A stretch of 64,000 bases of DNA from Cytobacillus sp. IB215665 (lineage in GTDB: Bacteria; Bacillota; Bacilli; Bacillales; SM2101). A program made the position numbers and the translations under genes. Positions 27,545 to 36,002 of the stretch are shown one piece after another; the stretch's first letter is position 1, and each line of letters starts with the position of its first letter. The stretch spans positions 186,001 to 250,000 of the forward strand of contig NZ_JAXBME010000004.1 in the NCBI RefSeq assembly GCF_033963835.1, in the 5' to 3' direction. The notes beneath the pieces were generated by a model. The model worked only from the letters and a program-made list of their open reading frames with translations. It had not been told where the DNA came from and searched no databases.

Positions 27545-28468
27545 GTGTCTATTTATATTGACATTATATGGTTTCTTAATTTGTTATTTGATGGATCATT
27601 ACTGCTGTTAACTGCAGTAATTCTAAAGAGAAGAATTAAGTTTTGGAGACTTGTGGTTGGCTCGTTAATAGGCTCATCTCTCGTTCTATTAATAGTTTCT
27701 CCACTAGCTTCCATCGTATCCAATCCATTAATCAAATTTTTATTTTCACTGATTATCATTTGGGCTGCTTTTGGATACAAGCGTTTTTCTTATTTTATCA
27801 AGAACCTTTGCACTTTTTATTTCGCAACGTTTGTAGTCGGAGGTGGTATTATTGCTTTCCATTATTTATTACAAAAAGAAGTTAACATAAATAATGGTAT
27901 CTTTCTTACGACGTCAACTGGATACGGTGATCCAGTTAGTTGGTTATTTGTAATAATTGCGTTTCCATCTCTATGGTATTTTTCAAGGTCGCAGATAGAT
28001 GGAATTAAAAGTAATAAGATGAAATACGAGGAAATTATTGATGTTACTATAGTTATTACCAATATCAAAATAACCATTAAGGGATTGATTGATAGTGGTA
28101 ATCAGCTATACGATCCAATTTCTCGGTCACCAGTAATGATTATCGATAGTACATGTTTAGTTGAACATGTGCCTGCAGGAATTATTGAACTATCAAAAAA
28201 CGTTGATATGTTAATGAATGAGATGACTGTTGATGATCCTCAATGGGAAAAACGACTTCGACTAATTCCATATAGAGGTGTAGGACAAGATCATCAAATA
28301 CTATTAGCAATCAAACCAGATAACATTTCACTTCGATATGAAAATAATTGGCTAGATGTGAATAAAGGGCTCATTGCCTTAAATCATGTCAAACTTTCAA
28401 GTGACGATGAGTATCAGTGTATCGTTCACCCTAAGATGATTCAATCATCCTCAGTACAATCAGCCTAG
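27545..28468 (+). CDS. spoIIGA: Sporulation sigma-E factor-processing peptidase SpoIIGA
   Basis: SpoIIGA is a membrane-bound aspartic protease that removes the pro-sequence of SigE in the mother cell after a forespore signal. The 307-residue protein has five membrane helices in the N-terminal half (to about residue 150) and a protease domain with [11 protein letters not shown], where Asp183 is the catalytic residue. The start is GTG with AAGGGGA upstream. sigE follows 46 bases after the stop. Confidence 0.94.
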   Translation: MSIYIDIIWFLNLLFDGSLLLLTAVILKRRIKFWRLVVGSLIGSSLVLLIVSPLASIVSNPLIKFLFSLIIIWAAFGYKRFSYFIKNLCTFYFATFVVGGGIIAFHYLLQKEVNINNGIFLTTSTGYGDPVSWLFVIIAFPSLWYFSRSQIDGIKSNKMKYEEIIDVTIVITNIKITIKGLIDSGNQLYDPISRSPVMIIDSTCLVEHVPAGIIELSKNVDMLMNEMTVDDPQWEKRLRLIPYRGVGQDHQILLAIKPDNISLRYENNWLDVNKGLIALNHVKLSSDDEYQCIVHPKMIQSSSVQSA

Positions 28469-28514
28469 TATGTCCTGGATCTATATCTCTGTAAAAATTG
28501 AAGGAGGAACAATT

Positions 28515-29234
28515 TTGAGAAATATGACAGTTCGTTTTACATATTATTGGTACAAATTATTAATGAAACTAGGTATCAAAACTGATGAAATTTATTATAT
28601 AGGTGGAAGTGAGGCTTTGCCACCTCCTTTATCAAAAGAAGAAGAAGGGCTCTTATTGCAAAAACTCACGAAAGGTGATAAAGCTGCTAGATCTATTCTA
28701 ATCGAAAGAAACCTTCGTTTAGTCGTTTACATTGCTAGAAAATTCGAAAATACAGGAATTAATATCGAGGATTTAATTAGTATTGGTACGATAGGTTTAA
28801 TTAAAGCTGTAAATACTTTTAATCCAGAGAAAAAAATTAAGCTAGCTACATACGCATCAAGATGTATTGAAAATGAAATTTTAATGTATTTAAGAAGAAA
28901 TAATAAAATACGTTCTGAAGTATCATTTGACGAACCTCTCAATATTGACTGGGACGGAAATGAACTGTTGCTATCAGATGTTTTAGGAACTGAAGACGAT
29001 GTCATCACGAAAAATTTGGAGGCAAATGTAGACCGAAAATTATTGCTAAAAGCTTTACATCAGTTGAATGATCGTGAAAAACAAATTATGGAGCTTAGGT
29101 TCGGACTTATAGGTGGTGAAGAAAAAACACAAAAGGATGTTGCTGATATGTTAGGTATTTCTCAATCATATATTTCTCGACTAGAGAAAAGAATTATAAA
29201 GAGGCTTAGAAAAGAGTTTAATAAAATGGTTTAA
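28515..29234 (+). CDS. sigE: RNA polymerase sporulation sigma factor SigE
   Basis: SigE is the early mother-cell sigma factor, made as an inactive precursor. The 239-residue protein has a pro-region of roughly 27 residues ([19 protein letters not shown]), then conserved regions 2 ([19 protein letters not shown]) and 4 ([19 protein letters not shown]). I chose the TTG at 28515, 7 bases after AAGGAGG, because it gives exactly the B. subtilis length. SpoIIGA, encoded just upstream, is the processing protease. Confidence 0.95.
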   Translation: MRNMTVRFTYYWYKLLMKLGIKTDEIYYIGGSEALPPPLSKEEEGLLLQKLTKGDKAARSILIERNLRLVVYIARKFENTGINIEDLISIGTIGLIKAVNTFNPEKKIKLATYASRCIENEILMYLRRNNKIRSEVSFDEPLNIDWDGNELLLSDVLGTEDDVITKNLEANVDRKLLLKALHQLNDREKQIMELRFGLIGGEEKTQKDVADMLGISQSYISRLEKRIIKRLRKEFNKMV

Positions 29235-29281
29235 CCATTTTTGATCATTACTTTTTTTCTTCAATATGAACGTTGTGCATA

Positions 29282-29340
29282 TTTTTCCCTCCTAAGGAGA
29301 TACTTAACTTAGGACATCTACTCCTGTTAGGGGGGAAAGA
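29282..29340 (+). promoter_or_regulatory. Predicted hairpin covering the sigG ribosome binding site
   Basis: TTTTTCCCTCCT (29282-29293) can pair over all 12 bases (two G-U pairs) with AGGGGGGAAAGA (29329-29340), leaving a 35-base loop. The 3' arm contains the whole sigG ribosome binding site, 1 base before the TTG start. A shorter local hairpin (CTCCT 29321-29325 with AGGGG 29329-29333) would also block it. An RBS-occluding leader hairpin has been reported for B. subtilis sigG. Confidence 0.55.
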
Positions 29341-29341
29341 A

Positions 29342-30121
29342 TTGACTAGAAATAAAGTTGAAATTTGTGGCGTTGATACGTCAAAGCTTCCAGTACTAAA
29401 AAATGTAGAGATGAGAGAACTATTCCGTTTAATGCAAAGCGGGGACATACAAGCTCGTGAAAAATTAGTTAATGGGAACTTGCGACTTGTATTAAGTGTT
29501 ATTCAAAGATTCAACAATAGAGGAGAGTATGTAGACGACCTGTTCCAGGTTGGTTGCATCGGTTTAATGAAGTCCATCGACAACTTTGATTTAGGTCAAA
29601 ACGTTAAATTTTCCACATATGCTGTGCCGATGATCATAGGTGAAATTCGGAGATATTTACGTGATAATAATCCAATTAGAGTTTCACGTTCATTACGCGA
29701 TATTGCATATAAAGCTTTACAAGTAAGGGAAGAATTAATGGGGAAGACATCGAAAGAACCTACAGCAGAGGAAATATCCAAAGTGTTAGAAGTTCCATAT
29801 GAGGAAATAGTGTTTGCTCTTGATGCAATACAAGACCCAGTATCATTATTTGAACCGATTTATAATGATGGAGGGGATCCAATTTTTGTAATGGATCAGC
29901 TAAGTGATGAAAAAAATAAAGATTCGCAATGGATTGAAGAAATAGCTTTAAAGGAAGGTATGCGAAGATTAAATGATCGAGAAAAGCTCATTTTAAGGAA
30001 ACGTTTTTTTCAAGGTAAAACCCAAATGGAAGTTGCTGAAGAAATAGGAATTTCTCAAGCACAAGTGTCAAGATTAGAAAAAGCAGCAATAAAGCAAATG
30101 AATAAGAATATTCAAAGCTGA
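29342..30121 (+). CDS. sigG: RNA polymerase sporulation sigma factor SigG
   Basis: SigG is the late forespore sigma factor. The 259-residue protein starts TRNKVEICGVDTSKLPVL and carries region 2 (NGNLRLVLSVIQRFNNRGEY), region 3 (IRVSRSLRDIAYKALQVRE) and region 4 (EEIGISQAQVSRLEKAA). I chose the TTG at 29342, after AGGGGGG, because the N-terminus matches the family; the longer frame from 29273 passes through the leader hairpin. A weak start codon and the hairpin suggest restrained translation. Confidence 0.95.
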   Translation: MTRNKVEICGVDTSKLPVLKNVEMRELFRLMQSGDIQAREKLVNGNLRLVLSVIQRFNNRGEYVDDLFQVGCIGLMKSIDNFDLGQNVKFSTYAVPMIIGEIRRYLRDNNPIRVSRSLRDIAYKALQVREELMGKTSKEPTAEEISKVLEVPYEEIVFALDAIQDPVSLFEPIYNDGGDPIFVMDQLSDEKNKDSQWIEEIALKEGMRRLNDREKLILRKRFFQGKTQMEVAEEIGISQAQVSRLEKAAIKQMNKNIQS

Positions 30122-30127
30122 TGTCGA

Positions 30128-30158
30128 AGAGCTGTTCAATAATGGACAGCTCTTTTTT
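30128..30158 (+). terminator. Terminator after sigG
   Basis: AGAGCTGT (30128-30135) pairs with ACAGCTCT (30146-30153), followed by TTTTT. It directly precedes the tandem repeat array. Confidence 0.85.
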
Positions 30159-30164
30159 ATGTAG

Positions 30165-30325
30165 GGCTGTATCGCAATGATTGTTGCTTATCGTAAAAGG
30201 AGCCAAATACGTAAACCTCAAACGTTCGTGGCATTTTTTCTCCTTTCATAATGATTAAGCTCACAAGAAATACAACATACTGTCCATTATTAATGGTAAT
30301 AGTAACAAAGTTAACGAAAAAAGCC
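30165..30325 (-). repeat. Dispersed repeat, tandem array unit 1 of 4
   Basis: Reverse orientation, ends ggctgt and aaaaaagcc, with the core acgttcgtggcattttttct. From the ttgttgctta segment onward it is identical to units 2 and 3. Its left 20 bases differ slightly from the other units, including a one-base length change. Confidence 0.9.
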
Positions 30326-30333
30326 TTAGTAAA

Positions 30334-30495
30334 GGCTGTCTTCGCAACGAATGTTGCTTATCGTAAAAGGAGCCAAATACGTAAACCTCAAACGTTCGTG
30401 GCATTTTTTCTCCTTTCATAATGATTAAGCTCACAAGAAATACAACATACTGTCCATTATTAATGGTAATAGTAACAAAGTTAACGAAAAAAGCC
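30334..30495 (-). repeat. Dispersed repeat, tandem array unit 2 of 4
   Basis: 162 bp, identical in sequence to unit 3. An 8-base linker (ttagtaaa) separates units, giving a repeat period of 170 bases. Confidence 0.92.
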
Positions 30496-30503
30496 TTAGT
30501 AAA

Positions 30504-30665
30504 GGCTGTCTTCGCAACGAATGTTGCTTATCGTAAAAGGAGCCAAATACGTAAACCTCAAACGTTCGTGGCATTTTTTCTCCTTTCATAATGATTAAGC
30601 TCACAAGAAATACAACATACTGTCCATTATTAATGGTAATAGTAACAAAGTTAACGAAAAAAGCC
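30504..30665 (-). repeat. Dispersed repeat, tandem array unit 3 of 4
   Basis: 162 bp, identical to unit 2, period 170. Identity between units points to recent duplication. Confidence 0.92.
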
Positions 30666-30673
30666 TTAGTAAA

Positions 30674-30835
30674 GGCTGTCTTCGCAACGAATGTTGCTTT
30701 TCGAAATAGGAACTGAACACGTATATATCAAACGTTCGTGGCATTTTTTCTCCTTTTATAATGATTAAGCTCAGAAAAAACACAATATACGGTCCATTAT
30801 TAATGGTAATAGTAACAAAGTTAACGAAAAAAGCC
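30674..30835 (-). repeat. Dispersed repeat, tandem array unit 4 of 4 (diverged)
   Basis: Same length and ends, but with about 15 or more substitutions compared with units 1-3, for example tcgaaataggaactgaacac in place of tcgtaaaaggagccaaatac. It may be the older, founding unit. From 30836 to the ylmC start at 31145 I see nothing else convincing in this 1-kb gap. Confidence 0.9.
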
Positions 30836-31144
30836 TTAGCAATAACGATTTATCTCTGTAACTTTCATTACGATATGTTGATTACTCATTAAACGTTGTT
30901 TTTCCATGACGATATACACATATTTTACGAGCGGTAGTAGCAGCATCTTTCTTATATAAATCGCTATTATTGGAGAACAATCCCTAACAACAAAAGAGTC
31001 TAACAAAAAAATTCCACATTTTGATGTCTTCTAATTGTTCAACAAAAAATTGCTCATGAACTAGAGTAGCTTACACATATATTGACTATAAGGGACGTTA
31101 ATTTTTGTGGAATGCCAGAATACGAGGACAGGGGAGAGTTTTTT

Positions 31145-31405
31145 ATGGTAAAAATCTCTGAATTTCAAGCAAAAAGTGTAGTTAATGTAGCTGATGGTAC
31201 AAATTTAGGCCATATTGGTGATATAGATATAAATTTGAGTACAGGAGAAATAGAATCAATTGTTATTTTTGCTAATGGCAAAGTTTTAGGGTTTTTTGGA
31301 CGAGAAGAAGAAGTAGTAATACCGTGGGTAAATATTGTGAAAGTTGGTAAGGATGTTATTTTAGTTAGATATCAATCACACGAAGCTAAGCTAATAGAGG
31401 AGTAA
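31145..31405 (+). CDS. ylmC: YlmC/YmxH-family PRC-barrel protein
   Basis: This 86-residue protein is one PRC-barrel domain with SEFQAKSVVNVADGTNLG, IGDIDINLSTGEIESIVI and VIPWVNIVKVGKDVILV. YlmC and YmxH proteins are linked to sporulation, but their role is not defined. I chose the ATG at 31145, 8 bases after AGGGGAG, over the longer TTG frame from 31082, because the family begins just before the SEFQ motif. ylmA and ylmB, present in B. subtilis between sigG and ylmC, are absent. Confidence 0.85.
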   Translation: MVKISEFQAKSVVNVADGTNLGHIGDIDINLSTGEIESIVIFANGKVLGFFGREEEVVIPWVNIVKVGKDVILVRYQSHEAKLIEE

Positions 31406-31509
31406 TAATACAAAATATGTAAAACGTTGTGAAAACAAATCTAACGAAATACTACAATTTGTGTTAAAATAAACAAAAGTAATGAGGCTCATAGTGAGGA
31501 CTGACTGTT

Positions 31510-32334
31510 ATGTACGAACCTTTTCAACAAATTGAACATGAAGAAATTCTTTATTTACCTTGGCATGTTTTTAATTCTAAAGTCGTAGCTGGGTTTACAA
31601 CGAAAAATGGTGGATATAGTAAATTTCCGTATGAGACGTTAAATACAGGTTTACATGTTAATGATAAACCTGATACGGTGGTGAAAAATAGAGAGGCGGT
31701 AGCAAAGTTAATTAATTTTCCTATTGAAAACTGGGTATGTGCTGAGCAAATTCATGATCATACGATAACTAAAGTAACAAAGAAGGATATAGGGAAAGGC
31801 ATCTACTCCTATTCTACATCTATAGATGGTACAGACGGCTTATACACTACTGATGCCGGTATATTGTTAACATTATGCTATGCAGATTGTGTCCCTATAT
31901 ATTTTCGGGCTAAGAATAAGGAAATAATAGGCGTGGCCCATGCAGGATGGAAAGGTTCAGTGAAAAATATTGTTGGGAAGATGGTACAGCAATGGACTGA
32001 AAATGAACAAGTTAAAAGAAATGACATATATGTTGCTATTGGACCATCAATAGGAAGTTGCTGCTATAATGTGGATGAACGTGTAATTAAACAAGTAGAT
32101 ACTATCTTACAAAACCATGATCTCCTTCCATATACTTTTATTGGTAATGGAGAATATAGTTTAGATTTAAAACAATTAAACCAACAATTATTGGTTGAAG
32201 CTGGCATACTAGTTGACAATATTGAAGTTTCAAATTATTGTACGAGTTGTCAAGAAGGGTTATTTTACTCTTACAGACGTGACAATGGTAAGACTGGTAG
32301 AATGATGAGCTTTATTGGTATGAAGGAGGTATAA
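31510..32334 (+). CDS. ylmD: Multicopper oxidase-fold purine nucleoside phosphorylase YlmD (PgeF family)
   Basis: This 274-residue protein belongs to the YfiH/LACC1/PgeF family, whose members act as purine nucleoside phosphorylases or adenosine deaminases and, in E. coli, as a peptidoglycan editing factor. Metal-site motifs are visible: ICYAD-like [27 protein letters not shown] and [17 protein letters not shown] lies before the ATG. It is followed closely by ylmE and starts the ylm-sepF-divIVA group. Confidence 0.88.
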   Translation: MYEPFQQIEHEEILYLPWHVFNSKVVAGFTTKNGGYSKFPYETLNTGLHVNDKPDTVVKNREAVAKLINFPIENWVCAEQIHDHTITKVTKKDIGKGIYSYSTSIDGTDGLYTTDAGILLTLCYADCVPIYFRAKNKEIIGVAHAGWKGSVKNIVGKMVQQWTENEQVKRNDIYVAIGPSIGSCCYNVDERVIKQVDTILQNHDLLPYTFIGNGEYSLDLKQLNQQLLVEAGILVDNIEVSNYCTSCQEGLFYSYRRDNGKTGRMMSFIGMKEV

Positions 32335-32357
32335 TGTCAGATTGTCTGTTGAGGTAA
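32334..32357 (+). other. Seven-codon mini-ORF overlapping the ylmE start
   Basis: ATG TCA GAT TGT CTG TTG AGG TAA begins 4 bases after AAGGAGG and overlaps the ylmD stop. It covers the ylmE TTG start (32342) in another frame. ylmE may therefore depend on re-initiation or on a less favoured initiation event. Confidence 0.4.
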
Positions 32358-33019
32358 ATTTAGCTATTATTGAAGAAAAAATAAACGAAGTGTGTGCAAA
32401 AGTTAAGCGTGACAGGAAAGATATAAATATCATAGCTGTGACAAAATATGTAACTGTTGAACGGGTAGAAGAAGCCATACAAGCAGGGATTACTCAATTT
32501 GGTGAGAACCGAGATCAAGGTTTCAACGATAAATGGGAACAAATTGGAGCAAAGGTTACCTGGCATTTTATTGGGACATTACAAACGAGAAAGGTAAAGA
32601 ATATTATTAATAAGGTTGACTACATTCATTCTTTAGACCGACTATCGTTAGCTGAAGAAATTCAAAAGCGTGCTACGAAGCAAATTAAATGTTTCATCCA
32701 GGTGAACACTTCAGGTGAGGGCTCGAAACATGGTATGTCTCCGGAAGAAGTAATACCATTTATTGACCAGCTAAAAGGTTTTTCAAATGTTTTCATCGTT
32801 GGGCTGATGACAATGGCACCACATACCGATGACGTTTCAATCATTCGATCGTGCTTTCAGAAATTAAAAGAACTTCAGCAACAAGTACAAGCATTATCTT
32901 TAGCATATGCACCTTGTAAAGATCTATCAATGGGTATGTCAAATGATTACGAAATTGCGATCGAAGAAGGGGCAACATATTTACGTATAGGTTCTTCTTT
33001 AGTTGGCAATGAGCAGTAG
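32342..33019 (+). CDS. ylmE: YggS/PLPBP-family pyridoxal phosphate homeostasis protein
   Basis: This 225-residue PLP-binding protein of the YggS family controls free pyridoxal phosphate and amino acid balance, without known enzyme activity. The PLP lysine lies in [11 protein letters not shown], and [37 protein letters not shown] and LRIGSSLVG are family signatures. Start assignment is unusual: the TTG at 32342 lies 12 bases after AAGGAGG, while an out-of-frame ATG at 32334 is closer. The N-terminal length agrees with the family when the TTG is used. Confidence 0.88.
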   Translation: MSVEVNLAIIEEKINEVCAKVKRDRKDINIIAVTKYVTVERVEEAIQAGITQFGENRDQGFNDKWEQIGAKVTWHFIGTLQTRKVKNIINKVDYIHSLDRLSLAEEIQKRATKQIKCFIQVNTSGEGSKHGMSPEEVIPFIDQLKGFSNVFIVGLMTMAPHTDDVSIIRSCFQKLKELQQQVQALSLAYAPCKDLSMGMSNDYEIAIEEGATYLRIGSSLVGNEQ

Positions 33020-33139
33020 TTAAGAAGATTGTTAGCGCATTGAAGGGTACTTTTGTATTTAGCAAAAGGTTCGATTATGAAAGCTTATATGGATTATCGT
33101 CTGAAAGGCTATTTACTAAGATGAGAGGGGAGTGTCAAT

Positions 33140-33586
33140 ATGAGCATGATGTCAAAGTTTAAGAACTTTTTTGCACTTGAAGATGAATATGATTATGTTG
33201 ATGAGCAAGAAGAATATGAGCATGATGATGAAATAGACGTATCAAAACAGCCAAAAGCGGCTAATCAGAAACAAAATATTGTGAGTTTACAGAGCGTACA
33301 AAAATCTTCTAAAGTCGTATTAATTGAACCAAGAGCGTATAGTGAAGTTCAAGATATAGCTGATCAATTAAAAAATAGACGTTCTGTTGTAGTAAATTTA
33401 CAACGAAACCAACATGACCAAGCAAAAAGAATTGTTGATTTTTTGAGTGGGACAGTGTATGCTCTCGGTGGGGATATACAAAAGGTAGGATCTAATATTT
33501 TTCTATGTACGCCTGATAATGTTGATGTTTCGGGAACAATTTCTGAGTTGTCAATTGATGAAGACTCTATAGGACAGAGGTGGTAA
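33140..33586 (+). CDS. sepF: Cell division protein SepF
   Basis: SepF anchors FtsZ to the membrane and aligns protofilaments. The 148-residue protein has an N-terminal amphipathic membrane-binding helix (MSKFKNFF), an acidic linker rich in Glu, Asp and Tyr (about residues 14-35), and the SepF fold with [27 protein letters not shown] and [26 protein letters not shown] precedes the ATG. Confidence 0.94.
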   Translation: MSMMSKFKNFFALEDEYDYVDEQEEYEHDDEIDVSKQPKAANQKQNIVSLQSVQKSSKVVLIEPRAYSEVQDIADQLKNRRSVVVNLQRNQHDQAKRIVDFLSGTVYALGGDIQKVGSNIFLCTPDNVDVSGTISELSIDEDSIGQRW

Positions 33587-33592
33587 ACTTAT

Positions 33593-33859
33593 ATGGAACT
33601 ATTACTTAGTATTATTTTATTTGCAGTAGATATATATTTTTATGCTCTTTTTATTTACATATTAATGTCTTGGTTTCCAAACGCAAGAGAAACAAGTATC
33701 GGTCAAGTTTTAACTTCTATTTGCGAACCTTACTTGGAACCATTTAGAAAAATAATTCCACCTCTTGGTATGATTGATATATCACCAATCGTTGCAATTC
33801 TTGTATTGCGGTATGCAAGTTTTGGTTTACAGTATTTGTTTAGCTCTTTTTTACTTTAA
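33593..33859 (+). CDS. ylmG: YggT-family membrane protein YlmG
   Basis: This 88-residue protein has two membrane helices joined by the signature [20 protein letters not shown] and [20 protein letters not shown]. YggT proteins are linked to envelope and osmotic functions and, in plastids, to nucleoid organisation; the exact role in Bacillus is not known. GAGGTGG lies upstream of the ATG. A terminator hairpin follows, although ylmH continues the order seen in B. subtilis. Confidence 0.9.
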   Translation: MELLLSIILFAVDIYFYALFIYILMSWFPNARETSIGQVLTSICEPYLEPFRKIIPPLGMIDISPIVAILVLRYASFGLQYLFSSFLL

Positions 33860-33876
33860 TATAGCAGTATAGATGT

Positions 33877-33905
33877 AAGGAATCTTTCTTAGATTCCTTT
33901 TTCTT
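33877..33905 (+). terminator. Terminator between ylmG and ylmH
   Basis: AAGGAATCT (33877-33885) pairs with AGATTCCTT (33891-33899), followed by TTTTCTT. Confidence 0.75.
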
Positions 33906-33930
33906 ACGCAAGATAAGGACTGAATTGCAC

Positions 33931-34704
33931 ATGAATATTTACCAACATTTTCGCAAAGAGGAGCACAATTTTATAGACCAGGTGATAGATTGGAAGAATA
34001 CAGTTCAAAATACGTATAGCTATAAACTTACTGATTTTTTAGACCCTAGAGAACAAGAAATAACTAAATCTATTGTAGGCGAGAATCAAGATGTTCACGT
34101 GGAATTATTTGGTGGTGCTGAGTGGACCGAAAGAAAGAGGGCGCTTATCTATCCTGATTATTATGTTCCTAGTGATGATGACTTCAAGCTTGCTGTTTTT
34201 GAACTTGGATACCCTGAAAAATTTGTAACGATTGAACATCCGCAAATGTTAGGTTCGTTAATGGGGCTAGGGATGAGAAGAGCTAAATTTGGTGATGTAA
34301 TTATACAGGATCGTATTGTTCAATTCGTCGTCGCAGAAGAGGTCGAAAACTATATACAAGTGAATCTCCAATCAGTTGGTAAGAGTAAAGTCTCAGTTAA
34401 AAGGATTAATTTATCAAGCATAGTAAACCGTAAGGAATTGTGGAGAGAAAATGTAACGACTGCATCCTCACTTCGTCTAGATATTATGATAGCAACAATA
34501 TTCTCAATTTCTAGACAAAGAGCTCAACAGCTTATTAAAAATGGACTTGTTCGCATGAATTGGAAAACGATCGAGCAAACTTCATTTGAATGTAAAGAAG
34601 GGGATATCATCTCTGTACGTGGAGTTGGTAGAGGGAAACTTTTGTCAATAGAAGGTAAGACAAAAAAAGAAAAATGGCGAATTGTCGTGGGAATACAAAA
34701 ATAA
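33931..34704 (+). CDS. ylmH: S4-domain RNA-binding protein YlmH
   Basis: YlmH binds the ribosome or RNA through a C-terminal S4 domain (about residues 180-240, RLDIMIATIFSISRQRAQQL). It has been connected with rescue of stalled large ribosomal subunits, the pathway that also uses RqcH encoded at 54.7 kb. The N-terminal part holds IYQHFRKEEHNFIDQ and KLTDFLDPREQ. I chose the ATG at 33931, which gives 257 residues as in B. subtilis; the TTG at 33925 is closer to AAGGA and cannot be excluded. Confidence 0.9.
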   Translation: MNIYQHFRKEEHNFIDQVIDWKNTVQNTYSYKLTDFLDPREQEITKSIVGENQDVHVELFGGAEWTERKRALIYPDYYVPSDDDFKLAVFELGYPEKFVTIEHPQMLGSLMGLGMRRAKFGDVIIQDRIVQFVVAEEVENYIQVNLQSVGKSKVSVKRINLSSIVNRKELWRENVTTASSLRLDIMIATIFSISRQRAQQLIKNGLVRMNWKTIEQTSFECKEGDIISVRGVGRGKLLSIEGKTKKEKWRIVVGIQK

Positions 34705-34824
34705 ATTGGGATAAGAGCAGGAATTATTAATAATATGTCGAATAACTTAAAAAAACATTTACGTAGTGTATAACAAAAGTTTTTCGTCATAAAACATACA
34801 TACGATTTTGTGGAGGTGGCACAT

Positions 34825-35316
34825 GTGCCTTTAACACCATTAGATATTCATAATAAGGAATTTAGTAAAGGATTCCGAGGTTATGATGAAGATGAAGTAA
34901 ATGAATTTTTAGATCAGGTTATTAAAGATTATGAAATTGTAATTAGACAAAAAAAAGAGTTAGAAGACAAGGTTACAGATTTAACTGAGAGAATAAACCA
35001 TTTTACAAGTATTGAAGAAACACTCAATAAATCAATCGTTATTGCTCAAGAGACAGCAGAGGAAGTTAAAAGAAATGCTGAAAAGGAAGCAAAGTTAATT
35101 ATTAAAGAAGCTGAAAAGAATGCTGACAGAATAATTAATGAATCACTTTCTAAATCTCGTAAGATTACCTTGGAAATAGAGGAATTGAAGAAGCAATCAA
35201 AAGTATTTAGAAATCGTTTTAAAATGCTTATAGAAGCTCAACTTGATATGCTTCAACATAACGATTGGGATAGTTTAATGGAGTATGAAGAAGATCCACA
35301 ATCAGTTGTGAAATAG
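34825..35316 (+). CDS. divIVA: Septum and pole placement protein DivIVA
   Basis: DivIVA binds curved membrane at the septum and poles and recruits MinJ/MinD and sporulation partners. The 163-residue protein starts PLTPLDIHNKEFSKGFRGYD, the membrane-binding motif, and continues as coiled coils (about residues 30-60 and 70-150). EKNADRIINESLSKSRKI is highly conserved. I chose the GTG at 34825 because GGAGGTGG lies just upstream and the family begins MPLTP. The promoter of the ileS T-box unit lies 11 bases beyond its stop. Confidence 0.95.
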   Translation: MPLTPLDIHNKEFSKGFRGYDEDEVNEFLDQVIKDYEIVIRQKKELEDKVTDLTERINHFTSIEETLNKSIVIAQETAEEVKRNAEKEAKLIIKEAEKNADRIINESLSKSRKITLEIEELKKQSKVFRNRFKMLIEAQLDMLQHNDWDSLMEYEEDPQSVVK

Positions 35317-35327
35317 GAAAACTAGAC

Positions 35328-35357
35328 TTGACTAACTGAAGCACGATAGCATATAAT
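35328..35357 (+). promoter_or_regulatory. SigA promoter for the ileS T-box transcript
   Basis: TTGACT (35328-35333) and a perfect TATAAT (35352-35357) are 18 bases apart, directly before the T-box leader. Confidence 0.7.
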
Positions 35358-35363
35358 TTCTAA

Positions 35364-35647
35364 ATATGTGTCATAACTTTAAATGTAGACGATGATAGGG
35401 ACAGTAATTCTTTAACGAGTTTATTATAAAAAGCGAATCGAGGACGGTGGAAGCTCGATATAAACAAAAGGAATGAACATCACCCTTGAGTTCCTAGCTG
35501 AAATTATAAAGTAAGCAATGGCGTTTATTCACGTTACGAATAGAAAGCGGACTAATTGTTTTTTGTATTATAACAAGTAACAGTCTACAAGGGTGGTACC
35601 GCGGGAGACCTTCTCGTCCCTATTTAGGGATGAGAAGGTCTTTTTTT
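35364..35647 (+). promoter_or_regulatory. T-box riboswitch for isoleucyl-tRNA synthetase
   Basis: The leader contains the T-box sequence AAGGGTGGTACCGCG (35589-35603), which pairs with the uncharged tRNA acceptor end. A long terminator hairpin AGACCTTCTCGTCCCTA / TAGGGATGAGAAGGTCT with a run of T follows (35606-35647). In the 5' part, gaacATCacc at about 35475-35484 offers ATC, an isoleucine codon, as specifier, in line with ileS downstream. Uncharged tRNA-Ile should stabilise the antiterminator and allow ileS transcription. ileS starts 355 bases after the terminator, an unusually long distance filled by repeats. Confidence 0.93.
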
Positions 35648-35678
35648 AGGTTCTTATCGCTACTTGGTGTTATGATAA

Positions 35679-35846
35679 GGCTTTTTTCGTACACTTTGTT
35701 GCTTTTTGTTACTTAAATTTGATTAACTAATGTGGATGATATGATTTTTATTGTTTGAAGAAAAGAAAAGAAAAGGTATCCATAACGTTAGTTATATTCA
35801 TGTATAGCTCTTATTACGAAAAGCAACAATTAATGTGGAAACAGCT
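35679..35846 (+). repeat. Dispersed intergenic repeat, copy in the ileS leader
   Basis: 168 bp, forward orientation. It begins ggcttttttcgtacactttg and ends acgaaaagcaacaattaatg plus tggaaacagct. The core is altered (gaagaaaagaaaagaaaagg in place of the gatgccacgaa form). It lies between the T-box terminator and ileS. Confidence 0.8.
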
Positions 35847-35889
35847 TCTTATAAAAAAGCCATCTATGTAACGTATTGTGCATACTAAA

Positions 35890-35962
35890 GAAGACAAGGT
35901 TTCACCACGAATGCTAGTTGTATGCTTTTATAGCGAAAAACAGTTACATATGGAAAACAGCT
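35890..35962 (+). repeat. Dispersed intergenic repeat, second partial copy in the ileS leader
   Basis: Only the right part is clear: gaagacaaggtttcaccacg, then aatgctagttgtatg, tagcgaaaaacagttacata and ggaaaacagct. Together with the preceding copy it fills most of the 355 bases between the T-box and ileS. Confidence 0.65.
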
Positions 35963-36002
35963 TTTTAATAATTATTTTATGTTAGTTTTGGAGGAATGGA
36001 TA

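Noticed and set aside
30601-30783. 60-codon frame on the minus strand, beginning inside the tandem repeat array
   Set aside because: It spans repeat units 3 and 4 and is repeated with the units. I treat it as part of the repeat, with the peptide idea reported separately as a finding.
30165-30835. Tandem array considered as a CRISPR array
   Set aside because: The period is 170 bases and the whole unit is repeated. There are no short repeats with unique spacers and no cas genes.
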